Shown piece by piece: positions 29,751-38,840 of a stretch of DNA of 50,202 bases. Both the position numbers and the translations under genes were made by a program. Origin of the DNA: Gracilibacillus boraciitolerans JCM 21714 (GTDB lineage: Bacteria; Bacillota; Bacilli; Bacillales; Amphibacillaceae); NCBI RefSeq assembly GCF_000521485.1, contig NZ_BAVS01000024.1, positions 1 to 50,202 on the forward strand. Direction: 5' to 3'. The notes under the pieces were generated by a model. It was not told the DNA's origin. It ran no database searches and saw nothing but the letters and a program-made list of their open reading frames with translations. Within the stretch, counting starts at the first letter, position 1. Every line of letters starts with the position of its first letter.

Positions 29751-30605
29751 TTAATAAGAGTTCAAATCAGCTATGATAAACTGTAAATACAGTCGGACAA
29801 TGTTAATATTCGTTTGCACACTTAAGGTCCTGCTTCCCACTACATCTTCTATTTCATTAAATAACGGTCGATCTTCTTCATCAAATATAAGATCTATTCC
29901 GACCATGCCAAATGGAAATATTTCAACAATCTTTTCTACTATTTCTTTTTCTCGTTGTTGCAATTGATAGGATCTTGCCGTACCACCTAGTGAGTAATTC
30001 GCTCTAAAATCATCGCTGGACTCTCTTAAAATTGCAGCAATGATTTTTTTGCCAATCACAAATACTCTTAGATCTTTTCCAGGCTTCGCTAGAGCCTGCA
30101 CGATAAACCTGTCACCTTTTAGTTTTTCTAGTATCTCCTTTAACTCTTGATTAGAATTTATTTTAAATACTTGCTTACCTCCGCGACCAGCGACTTCTTT
30201 TATAACAATAGGAAATGTGCGAAACGAGCGTTTATTCAATGTTGACCGATTATAAAAATAAGTATCAACCATTGGGATGTCATGCTGTGCCAATAATTGA
30301 TGTGTTTTTGCCTTGTCATTGGTGATACTGGCGACAGAAGCAGTGTTGTATACTGGAATATCAAGTGCTTCAAATTGATTGCTTAAAAGATCATCGATCG
30401 CCCGCATAATTATAAAATCAGGCAAGAAATCTTCTTGCTCCCATTCAAGGAAGAGCTGATTACTTTTCACTCCATATTGCAATTGATCAGCGAGCACAAG
30501 TTTTAATTCAATCTGCAGCATCTTTGCTTCTTTTATAAACCATTCGATATATGCGCGATTTCTAATGGCGTCTTCCTGTTGATACACAATCCATGCCTTC
30601 ATCAT
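29751..30605 (-). CDS. ATP-grasp (RimK-type) ligase, second of a tandem pair
   Basis: A 284-residue ATP-grasp enzyme resembling RimK/LysX carboxylate-amine ligases. An N-terminal pre-ATP-grasp part ends around 'NTASVASITNDKAKTHQLLA'; the nucleotide-binding 'FPIVIKEVAGRGGKQVFKI', 'DLRVFVIGKKIIAAILRES' and 'DDFRANYSLGGTA' follow, and the metal-binding acidic stretch is 'GIDLIFDEEDRPLFNEIEDV', with E in place of the usual N after E-x. The frame is intact. Its ATG overlaps the stop of the preceding ligase gene by four bases (ATGA). The pair may add amino acids to a peptide, protein or small acceptor; the substrate is not identifiable. Confidence 0.75.
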   Translation of the reverse strand: MMKAWIVYQQEDAIRNRAYIEWFIKEAKMLQIELKLVLADQLQYGVKSNQLFLEWEQEDFLPDFIIMRAIDDLLSNQFEALDIPVYNTASVASITNDKAKTHQLLAQHDIPMVDTYFYNRSTLNKRSFRTFPIVIKEVAGRGGKQVFKINSNQELKEILEKLKGDRFIVQALAKPGKDLRVFVIGKKIIAAILRESSDDFRANYSLGGTARSYQLQQREKEIVEKIVEIFPFGMVGIDLIFDEEDRPLFNEIEDVVGSRTLSVQTNINIVRLYLQFIIADLNSY

Positions 30606-31497
30606 ACATGCCTACCTTCTAATACCTGCTGAATATAACTCATCATATTTATTGTAATATCAATTCCAGTGCAATCATAAATATTTTTAAAATGTGCGTT
30701 TGAATTTACTTCACATAGCACCGGTTCCCCCATTCTCTCCAAAAAGTACATCCACACCGGCAAAGTCTGCTCCAATTAATTGACTGCAACGAACGGCCAG
30801 CTCTTTTTCCTGATCTGTTGGTTGATAAGGATACATATTTCCACCTGCTGTTACATTTGCCCGAAAATCATGTTCGGATTGGCGCAGCATCGAAGCAACT
30901 ACTTGATCTCCAACCACATTTAAACGCAGATCTTTCCCATAGCTTGATTGGAGATATGATTGGAAAATATAAGATTTGTTTCCAAGCTCGGTTACTTTTT
31001 GCACTAACTCTTCTTCATTATGTATCAAATAAACCTGCTCCCCCAAAAGAACCAAATACCTCTTTTATTATTAATGGAAAACCTAACGCTTGCTTAATCA
31101 TTTGCAAATGGCTGCTGTCCTGTAATTCCACAAAAATTTTTGGTGCAATAATGGTTTTCGGCATATTGATCTGTTGATCTGCAAGATGTTGATATGTTAA
31201 TGCTTTATCATCACAAATTTCTATAGCTTTTGCTGAATTGAATAACCGAATTCCCATTTTTTCCAATTGTCTTGCTAAAAATAAATCTTTATCCCAAAAA
31301 AAGACGAAATCCGGAAGTTCTTCCACTCCAGTTAATGTCGTCGTACTATTTTCTATCGTCACTAATATTTCGTTATTTTTAATCGCCTTCATATCAAAAC
31401 CAAAAGAAGAAGCTGTTCTCATTAGCCAATCTACTTGTTCTGTAAATTTGTCACTATTTAAATTACCATTGTAAATAATCCAACCTTTTTTACCCAT
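30602..31497 (-). CDS. ATP-grasp (RimK-type) ligase, first of a tandem pair (two frame breaks)
   Basis: A paralogue of the next gene, about 297 residues after repair. 'ICDDKALTYQHLADQQINMP', 'FPLIIKEVFGSFGEQVYLI', 'DLRLNVVGDQVVASMLRQSE', 'HDFRANVTAGGNMYPYQPTD' and 'GVDVLFGENGEPVLCEVNSN' are the ATP-grasp landmarks; here the metal site is the standard E-x-N. Five-C runs at 31040-31044 and 30727-30731 break the frame, and four in each restores it, with the stop at 30602-30604 overlapping the next ATG. As printed, only three fragments remain. The pair is divergent from the Tyr/Pro-rich small protein gene. Confidence 0.75.
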
Positions 31498-31643
31498 AGT
31501 AAAACTCCTTCAACCTCTTTGTTTTTTAAGTATAGCATATCAGCAGTCGAAGGGGGGGGACTAGTGTTTATAACAAACCAGTCACATTTAATGAACTAGG
31601 TGAATATCATGGATGTGTACAGAGAAGGAAGGAGTGATTACTC

Positions 31644-31966
31644 ATGTATCAGTATCCTGAAGGAATGTACCAGCAGGATGAAATGAAAAAACTATGCCAA
31701 AAATATATGAGCTATTATGTTGCAGGCCAACTTCATGATGGTTCAGAAATTGAAGGCATTATTGATAGCATTGATAACTCTGGTGTAACGATGTTAATTC
31801 CAGAGGAGATCGAGGAAGAGCAAATGAATCGACAATATGGTTATTATGGACCAGGCCGAAGAAGATATCGCCGGTTTCGTCGGCAACGATATCCTTTTGG
31901 ATTACTAACCAATCTATTATTGTATCCTTTTTTTATCCTCCGTATCCTTATTATCCTTGGTATTAA
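31644..31966 (+). CDS. Tyr/Pro/Arg-rich small protein, possibly spore-associated
   Basis: About 107 residues after repair. 'KKLCQKYMSYYVAGQLHDGS' and 'IEGIIDSIDNSGVTMLIPEE' form an Sm-like or SH3-like beta segment seen in small conserved Bacillaceae proteins; an arginine/tyrosine patch follows ('YYGPGRRRYRRFRRQRYPF'). The T run at 31928-31934 is seven long. With eight T's the protein ends 'YPFFYPPYPYYPWY' at TAA 31964-31966, a Tyr/Pro-rich tail of the kind seen in coat or exosporium proteins; as printed, the end is an unrelated hydrophobic tail. Function is unknown; a spore link is inferred only from composition and the germination genes nearby. Confidence 0.65.
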
Positions 31967-32159
31967 AAGAAATCCACGTTTCTCATTATTTTAAAAAATA
32001 TTTGTCTAATCCCATATCTTTCTTACTTATGGAGATTAGACTTTTTTGTCCAAAATTCAGCTTCTTTATGTTAGTTATACTTTACTATTATTATGGTAAT
32101 AATAGTATGACAAAGACTAAGTTATTATATGTTAACTATAAGTAAGGAAGTATGTAATC

Positions 32160-33239
32160 ATGAACAAAATTTCAAATATACAACTTTTTTCATTGATATT
32201 AGTATTTGAGATTGGGAGTACCACCCTGTTCGCATTAGGAATAGGCGCTGACCGCAATGCATGGATTGTTGTTCTTATTTCGTATTTACTAAGCTTTATT
32301 TTATTATGGACTTACACGCAAATTCCTCGATACTATCCAAACCAGAACTTTTCTGAAATCTTAATAGACAGTTTAGGTGTCATTCTAGCAAAACCGCTTC
32401 TAATGCTGTATGGTATATATTTTTTTAGTCAAACAACACATAATTTCTATGAATTTGGTGTACTAATTAGAATCACAGCTTTACCAAACACTCCATTATT
32501 GGTTATTTTATATTTATTTATTGCTGTAATGGTATACATTTTACATAAAGGTATGGAAACAGTTGCAAGGACGATTGAAATACTTGCACCTTATTTTATT
32601 TTATTTTTAATGCTGATTTACTTCTTAACTTTTATTTCAGAAGATTTTCAACTCTCCAATCTTCAACCAATTCTTGCTAATGGCTATAAACCGATTTTAA
32701 AAGAATTACCGAGCGTAATTGCATTTCCATTTGGTGAATTGGTGGTCTTTCTCATTTTCTGGCATTATATTAACAAACAGCATCTAATTAGAAGAACAAC
32801 TTTTATAGCCGTTACTATTTCGACTTTATTCATAATAACATCGCTAATAGTATTTCTTGCTATTTTAGGACCTGAGTTTACCTCAAGGTCTGAAATACCA
32901 TTATTAGAAACTTTGTTATCTATCCATATTGCAATGATTTTTACAAATCTTGACAGCATTGGTGTGTTTATTATGTTTATCGGTGGATTTTACAAAACAG
33001 CTTTACATTTTTTTGGTTTTTCCTTAGCTTTAACATGGCTATTTAATAGATCTAATCCCAAGTGGGTAATTACTATCTTTGGCTTGCTATTGCCCATTAT
33101 TACTCAATATCGTTTTTCTAGTTTAGATGACCAGAGATGGAAGGGTATGGAAGGAGGAGTCTATGCTATACTTTTATATTCATTGCTACCAATATTAGTA
33201 TTATTCATTATAATGATAAAGAAAAAAGCAAAATATTAA
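32160..33239 (+). CDS. Spore germination protein GerAB/GerKB family (B subunit)
   Basis: Integral membrane B subunit of a germinant receptor, 359 residues with about ten helices, related to APC-type transporters. The opening 'ISNIQLFSLILVFEIGSTTL' and the central 'KGMETVARTIEILAPYFILF' are family-typical. AAGGAAG precedes the ATG. Unusually, it is not between the A and C subunit genes; those lie on the opposite strand and converge on it. A microprotein gene follows 17 bases after its stop. Confidence 0.9.
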   Translation: MNKISNIQLFSLILVFEIGSTTLFALGIGADRNAWIVVLISYLLSFILLWTYTQIPRYYPNQNFSEILIDSLGVILAKPLLMLYGIYFFSQTTHNFYEFGVLIRITALPNTPLLVILYLFIAVMVYILHKGMETVARTIEILAPYFILFLMLIYFLTFISEDFQLSNLQPILANGYKPILKELPSVIAFPFGELVVFLIFWHYINKQHLIRRTTFIAVTISTLFIITSLIVFLAILGPEFTSRSEIPLLETLLSIHIAMIFTNLDSIGVFIMFIGGFYKTALHFFGFSLALTWLFNRSNPKWVITIFGLLLPIITQYRFSSLDDQRWKGMEGGVYAILLYSLLPILVLFIIMIKKKAKY

Positions 33240-33256
33240 AAAGGAGATTTTTTTCA

Positions 33257-33382
33257 ATGCTTGATCCAAATGTACTTAAAGCAGATCCTATACTAGCCTT
33301 CCTCATATTTAGTGGCTTGACCTATGCATTAATTCTTATACTCGTAATCATAGTACAACTTACAAAGAAATTTTTTCATTAG
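33257..33382 (+). CDS. Single-span membrane microprotein beside gerB
   Basis: A 41-residue open frame with AAAAGGAG ideally placed before the ATG and 17 bases from the gerB stop, so it is very likely translated with it. It has an acidic N-terminal segment, one hydrophobic helix ('LIFSGLTYALILILVIIVQL', about residues 15-34) and a basic tail 'TKKFFH'. I do not recognise a family. Some germinant-receptor operons encode small membrane 'D' subunits; this protein is shorter than those I know of, so the analogy is only suggestive. Confidence 0.65.
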   Translation: MLDPNVLKADPILAFLIFSGLTYALILILVIIVQLTKKFFH

Positions 33383-33386
33383 GTTA

Positions 33387-34535
33387 TTACTTAGGTTTTA
33401 ATGATCCCTGTATTAATCCAGAATTTAGAATTTCCACTTGCACATCCAAATCAAATGAGACGTTTGAAAATTCAGTCTCCCAATTTTTTTCATTTGAGTC
33501 CATACGGCAGGATTTTTTTTGTTTAACATATCACCGAACCCAAAAATATCTGCTTGAAATTCATCTTGCGCTTTTGATAACACTTGAATTATTTTACCTT
33601 CGATTTCAGATTCCGCAATTTTTTCAATTTCTTCGATAAAATGAACAACATCTTCATTGCTGGAGAAATTTTTCATTTGTTGCTGCTCAGCAATCTCTAC
33701 TGTTTTCTTTATTTCTATAGTGAAAGATATATCGGTTTTATTTGTAACATTAGGAACAATTTTAGATTCTAATTCAGATAACTCGAGTGTTATATAGTTG
33801 TTTTCTTTATAAGGAAAAGTTAAAGCACCAATCTGGCTGTTTATGTTTTTATTAGTAATCCAGTTATATGCCATCGTTTCTTCATTATTGATAAACCCTA
33901 CAAGTTTATCCTTTTTAAACACAGCACCTCCTGATAAATTTAAATCATTTTCTAATTTAAGAACACCTAAAACGGGATTATTCCCCCATTTTTAATGCAT
34001 CTTTATAAAATGTTAGTAAATTAGTAGCTACTGCATCATATTCAGCATTATCAAATAAACTATACAAAAAATCAGCAGGAAGTTTAGAAATGCTGTTCTG
34101 TTGTTTTTCTAAACTAGCGAAAGCACTTGTTTCATGTGCTACCGCAACCCACACATAGCTACGGACTTCCTGTTTCCTTTGAAAGGTTTCAAATAAAGAT
34201 ACCAAACCTTCCTTAGCTACCTGTTCACTTACTACTATTACTTTATTATGGGCATAAAAAGACTTTCTATCTATTTTATGATTTGCTTTTCTCATTAACT
34301 CTGAAATTGTTCTGCCCTTAACAGAAACAATTAAAAAAGGCTCCTCTTGGGAGGGTGCAAAAGTACTTTCTGCAGAGGGACGAAGATATTGAGAAGTCAA
34401 AATATATTCCCCAGTCTCCTCATCCTTATCAATCGCTATTGCAGTTACAATTCCTAACTCTGTTAATTCTTGCACATCCCAACAACCTACTAAAACAGTT
34501 CCAGATATAAATAAAACCAGCAATAGCCTTTTCAA
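33387..34535 (-). CDS. Spore germination lipoprotein GerAC family (C subunit, two frame breaks)
   Basis: Lipoprotein C subunit of a germinant receptor, about 382 residues after repair. TTG 34535 is chosen because GAGGAG precedes it and it gives a clean signal peptide ending in lipobox 'LVGC'. 'VVSVKGRTISELMRKANHKI'-like and 'YAHNKVIVVSE' stretches are family-typical. The five-C run 33983-33987 breaks the frame; four join 'ALKMG' to 'NNPVLGVLKLENDL'. The T run 33484-33490 is seven; eight give the family ending '...NWETEFSNVSFDLDVQVEI' plus 'LNSGLI', with TAA at 33387-33389. It is downstream of the A subunit gene and convergent with gerB and the microprotein gene. Confidence 0.88.
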
Positions 34536-34586
34536 TAATGCCAACTCCTCATAATAGCATTTCCGCATTGATCTACACCCTATAGA

Positions 34587-36081
34587 TTAGAACCTCTTTC
34601 TTATAATTGATTTTGACTTACTCTGCAAAAATTTTAATGGTAGTCTGATGATACTATCTCTTAATTCCTTCGTAACCATCGGTGCTAAAGGAGTTAGATA
34701 TGGTACGCCAAAGGATCTTAAAGAAACAACATGAGCAACCATGAAGAGAGTACCAATTAGTATGCCATAAAATCCGAATGTACCAGATAATAACAATAAG
34801 ATATACCTCATTAATATCACAGCATTATTTAAAGGTGTCACTACAAATCCAGTAATTGCTGTCAAAGCTACAACAATTACCATCGGAGCTCCTACAATAC
34901 CAGCTTGAACAGCCGCTTCTCCAATGACTAAAGCACCTACTATACTTACTGCAGATCCTATTGGTCTAGGCATTCGGACCCCCTGCTTCTCTCAACAATT
35001 CAAAAATGACGATCATGATGATAGCTTCTAAAAGAATAGGAAACGGAACTCTCTCCTCTGCAGCAGCCATCGTTGTTAGAAGTAGTGTAGGAACCATTTC
35101 ATGATGAAAAGTAGCCGCCGCTACGAATACCGCGGGAGTAGAAACTGTCAAAAACAATGACATTATTCGAAAGATACGAATTAATGATGAGGTATAAGTA
35201 TTTATATAATAATCTTCTGGAACTTGAAAAACTTCAATAAATAGATGTGGAACCGTCAATACAAATGGTGTACCATCACAAAAAATAGCAACCCTACCTT
35301 CTAATATTTTTGCTGCAACTTTATCTGATTTTTCGCTATTACCGATCGTTGGGAAGATAGAAGAAGGATGGTCCTCTATATATTGTTCAAGGTATCCTGT
35401 TTCTAGAATGGCATCTGTTTTTATCTTCTTAAGACGTGTTCTAACTTCTTCTATCACTTCTTTATTAGCGACATTATCTAAATATGCAATTCTTACTTTC
35501 GTTTTAGTTTCTTTACCAATTATTAATTCCTCAAAAATTAAATTAGGATTATTAATTTTACGCCGTATCAAAGAAGTATTCGTTTGTATAACTTCATTAA
35601 ATCCTTCTCTAGAGCCTCTAACAGTTGCCTCCGTCTCCGGCTCTTCAATACCTCTAGATTGGAAATGGACTGTAGTAACTAAAAGTACCCGGTCAGATTG
35701 ATTGATAAAAATTGCAGTTTGTCCTGTTAATATTCCGTCTATTACTTCATCTAGTATGATTGAATCCTTCATTGATGGTGCTTTTATCATCTGATTTTTC
35801 AGAATGGTTATAAATCCAGGAGAATCTACGTTCATATCCTTCAAGTCAGTTCCTACTAACCCATCCATGATGTTAAAATGAATAAACTCCTCGCTAACCA
35901 TTCCTTCCATATAGCAAATAAATGCGGAGGTCTTTTCTTGATTTTGAAGTTGAAAATTTCTAAATTTAATGTCAATACTGTTATGAAAAATCTCCTGTAG
36001 CATTTCTTGATTTTCTTTCAGATCTTTCTTAATATTGTTATCTGCTTCTATATTTCGCTTCAAAGTCCGTTGCCTTCTCAT
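34587..36081 (-). CDS. Spore germination protein GerAA family (A subunit, frame broken)
   Basis: Membrane A subunit of a germinant receptor, about 497 residues after repair. The large N-terminal soluble domain includes 'DGLVGTDLKDMNVDSPGFI', 'GRVAIFCDGTPFVLTVPHLF' and 'EDYYINTYTSSLIRIFR', then membrane helices 'VFVAAATFHHEMVPTLLLTT' and beyond, all typical. The five-C run at 34979-34983 breaks the frame; four give 'LLREAGVRMPRPIGSAVSIV', a hallmark GerA stretch. ATG 36081 follows GAAGG. The C subunit gene follows after 51 bases. Confidence 0.9.
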
Positions 36082-36443
36082 CAATCTACCTTCTTTTATA
36101 AAATTATTACTTTATTGTTTGTTGTTAATATAAAATAGATACACATGAATAAGGAAAATAACCATAAAATTTTTCTGAAATAAGGTTTTCCAGTATTTCC
36201 TTATGTGAATTAGGTCAAATACTAATGAGATAAGAATTTGTCGGGTTTTTGCTATGTAATTGTTGTTAAAATCCTGATGAGCTTGCCTAGAATGGTATTC
36301 TAAGCTGCAAGTTAGTGCATATTTTTTAAACATTTAGCATCAACAAGCGGCAATATTTAATGGAAATTTCTCACATAAAAAAAGCTGATCATATGCTTTT
36401 ACACATACAATCAGCTTTTTCAATATTTTTAAACAGAGTATAC
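36082..36443. other. Intergenic region upstream of the gerA gene
   Basis: About 360 bases, AT-rich, with no credible gene; the open frame here on the minus strand has no ribosome site or recognisable product. It holds the gerA promoter, which I cannot place with confidence (a sigma-G promoter is expected), and the terminator at 36379-36420. Confidence 0.5.
36379..36420 (-). terminator. Terminator of the D-Ala-D-Ala carboxypeptidase gene
   Basis: Ten-base arms AAAAAGCTGA (36379-36388) and TCAGCTTTTT (36411-36420). On the minus strand the stem is followed by a T run, about 24 bases after the stop of the gene at 36444. Confidence 0.75.
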
Positions 36444-37432
36444 TCAATAAAGCTCAAAAGCAGCATCATATAGCTTTTCTGTTTCCTCAAACCGCTCCGT
36501 TTTAGAAGAAGTCCCCATGACGACAGAAATAAGGCGAACTCCGTCTTCCTCCACTGTCCCAGCAAAACAGTAGCCTGCAAGATCTGTAAAACCTGTTTTC
36601 AAACCGTCGACACCTTGATAAGCTAATCCATAAGCGGTGACACCTGGTAACATCCAATTTGTATTATGATAATATTGATCGTTTTTTATATATTGATTTT
36701 GACTGATGACTTCCAATAGTTCAGGATATTTATTGATCAAGTATTGTGCCAGAGTGGCGATATCCTTTGCAGACATTGTATTTGTATCCTCAAATGTGCC
36801 AACAGAAAAATACTTTCCAAGATGCTCATTATCAAGTCCAGTACTATTAACAAATTGAGACTTCGCTAAGCCTAATTGTTCTGCCTTTTCATTCATTTTC
36901 ATAACAAAATCTTTTTCGCTAGTTGCGACTGCCTCAGCTAGAGCTATTGCTGCCCCATTTGCAGAATGAATTGCCATTGCATCAAATAAATCCTTTACGG
37001 TATAAACCTTATCCTGCTCTAAATGAACAGAAGCAAAACCTGGTTGACTGGAGATCGCATATACATAATCACTAATCGAAACAGATGTATCCCAATTAAT
37101 AATTTGTTTATCAATCGCTTCTAATACAAGTAGTTCTGTCATCATTTTAGACATGCTTGCAGTCGGAAGTGGTAGATCACTATTTTTTTCATATAATACT
37201 CTGCCTGTCTCCGCATTGATAAGATAAGCAGAACTAGCATTAATCTCCAGATCCTTTATCTTTAGAAAACGAACCAACTTTTGCTCTGGTAACGTTAATT
37301 GCTCTACTTTTTTTCAGATAATACTGCTTTCTTAAATGATAATGACTCACTTTCTACAGTAGCCATTGTACCTATAAAATAAAACCCGACCGTGAAGAAA
37401 ACAACGAATAAAATAATTAATAATTTTTTCAT
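36444..37432 (-). CDS. D-alanyl-D-alanine carboxypeptidase (S11 family, frame broken)
   Basis: Secreted or membrane-tethered penicillin-binding protein trimming the terminal D-Ala of peptidoglycan stem peptides. Catalytic motifs are intact: S-x-x-K in 'ASMSKMMTE', S-x-N in 'IHSANGAAI' and K-T-G in 'DGLKTGFTD'. The true N-terminus is a signal sequence starting 'MKKLLIILFVVFFTVGFYF' at 37432, out of frame as printed because the T run 37308-37314 is seven; with eight it joins '...KAVLSEKKVEQLTLPEQKLV'. Repaired length is 329 residues. It lacks the C-terminal amphipathic-helix domain of longer DacA/DacF proteins. Confidence 0.85.
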
Positions 37433-37551
37433 AATACCTCACTTAATTCTCCCATTAATTTCACGCTCATCATTATAGCACAACATAAGTAATTGTGGAA
37501 TAACCGAAAAGGAGAATACGATCAGCAAAGGGCTTACAAACAGTAAAATAA

Positions 37552-38337
37552 CTACCCTAATATGTTGTAACCAGAATCGACATATACGATCTCACCTGTC
37601 ACCGCTCGAGACAAATCACTTAACATGGCAAGGGACATATCTCCTACTTCGGATTGTGTTACATTTCGCTTAAGTGGGGCAGTTTCTTCTATTTTATGCA
37701 ATATTTCATTAAAAGATGGTACACCTTTTGCTGCTAAGGTTTTAATAGCACCTGCTGAAATAGCATTGACTCTGATATTTAAACTGCCTAAGTCCATTGC
37801 TAAATACTTTACTGTTGATTCTAACGCTGCTTTTGCTACACCCATTACGTTATATCCTTCTACTACACGTTCTGCACCTAAATAACTCATCGCAATAATC
37901 GATCCACCTTCTGACATCAATGGCTGTGCTTCTCTTGCTACAGCTATTAATGAATAGGCACTAGTGTCCTGTGCAAATGCATAACCCTCACGTGATGTGT
38001 TCACAAAACTATTTTTCAAATCTTCCGAATTGGCAAATGCGATTGAATGAACCACCCCCCCATGTATGACACTCACTTGCTCACCAATTTTCGAGAAAGC
38101 TTCCTGTATGCTTTCATCACTATTGACATCACATTCTACAACTAATTTAGCATCGATCTCTGTCTTTTCTAATAACTTTGTTAATTTGGATAAAGATCTT
38201 TCTTTTCGGTAGGTAAAAATAAGGTTTGCTCCTGCTTGATGAAGTGATTTTGCCACACCCCCCCATGCAAGACTTCTTTCATTTGCTACACCCATCACTA
38301 CAAAGTTTTTATCTTTCACTCTTAATAAGTCCGTCAA
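37552..38337 (-). CDS. fabI: Enoyl-[acyl-carrier-protein] reductase (NADH) FabI
   Basis: Last step of each fatty-acid elongation cycle; reduces trans-2-enoyl-ACP with NAD(P)H. SDR-type fold with 'VVMGVANERSLAW' near the start, 'HSIAFAN' and the catalytic Tyr and Lys in 'YNVMGVAKAALE', then 'NAISAGAIKTLAA'. TTG 38337 is preferred since GAGGTG precedes it at good spacing; an in-frame GTG at 38346 is the alternative. Seven-C runs at 38055-38061 and 38258-38264 add a glycine each: 'VIHGGVVHSIAF' (family IHGVxHxIAF) and 'LAWGGVAKSLH' (family AWGIAxSLH). Without them the length is about 259 residues. Confidence 0.93.
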   Translation of the reverse strand: MTDLLRVKDKNFVVMGVANERSLAWGGVAKSLHQAGANLIFTYRKERSLSKLTKLLEKTEIDAKLVVECDVNSDESIQEAFSKIGEQVSVIHGGVVHSIAFANSEDLKNSFVNTSREGYAFAQDTSAYSLIAVAREAQPLMSEGGSIIAMSYLGAERVVEGYNVMGVAKAALESTVKYLAMDLGSLNIRVNAISAGAIKTLAAKGVPSFNEILHKIEETAPLKRNVTQSEVGDMSLAMLSDLSRAVTGEIVYVDSGYNILG

Positions 38338-38511
38338 ATTGTTCACCTCGTTAATTTATATATGATATTAACACCTGATACTAATATAGCATAGTTTTCC
38401 TTTTTAAAAAATGACTACTCTTCTTCTGTGTATAATAACAGTGAATTTGCCTAAATATAAAAGAAGAATTAAATCCGTTATATCGTACTTTATATAAAAA
38501 AGGTGGTTGAT

Positions 38512-38745
38512 TTGAGTATGGTCACTACATTGGTCAGTATCGGGCTTATATTAGCCGTGATATCTCTGATTTACACGGTGAATGTCGGAAAAACAGTGAA
38601 TGCACAAAAAGGGGGGGAGCATGATCACAATTCAAAAACAGCAGAAAAGCATCCTCTATTACTTAATCCAGTATTGCTAGCGTATGTATTAGGATTTGGT
38701 ATTCTTTTCATCTTCATTTTCGTGCTAGCTATGCAATTTTACTAA
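38512..38745 (+). CDS. Small two-helix membrane protein of unknown function
   Basis: About 77 residues starting at TTG 38512 behind AAAGGTGG (or ATG 38518). An N-terminal helix ('TLVSIGLILAVISLIYTV') and a C-terminal helix ('LAYVLGFGILFIFIFVLAM') flank a short polar loop with histidines ('GGEHDHNSKTAEKH', residues about 36-49). The seven-G run 38611-38617 probably doubled one glycine. I do not recognise the family. It stands alone between fabI (divergent) and the AGCS symporter gene. Confidence 0.6.
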   Translation: MSMVTTLVSIGLILAVISLIYTVNVGKTVNAQKGGEHDHNSKTAEKHPLLLNPVLLAYVLGFGILFIFIFVLAMQFY

Positions 38746-38840
38746 AATTTAAAATAATTTAATCCTGTTAGCATGCTCTCTCCATTGTTGGAATATTTTT
38801 TATAATAGCTAGACTATTTCAATATTGGGAGGGAAGTATA

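Noticed and set aside
36112-36333. Minus-strand open frame upstream of the gerA gene
   Set aside because: No ribosome site, no recognisable protein and composition like intergenic DNA.
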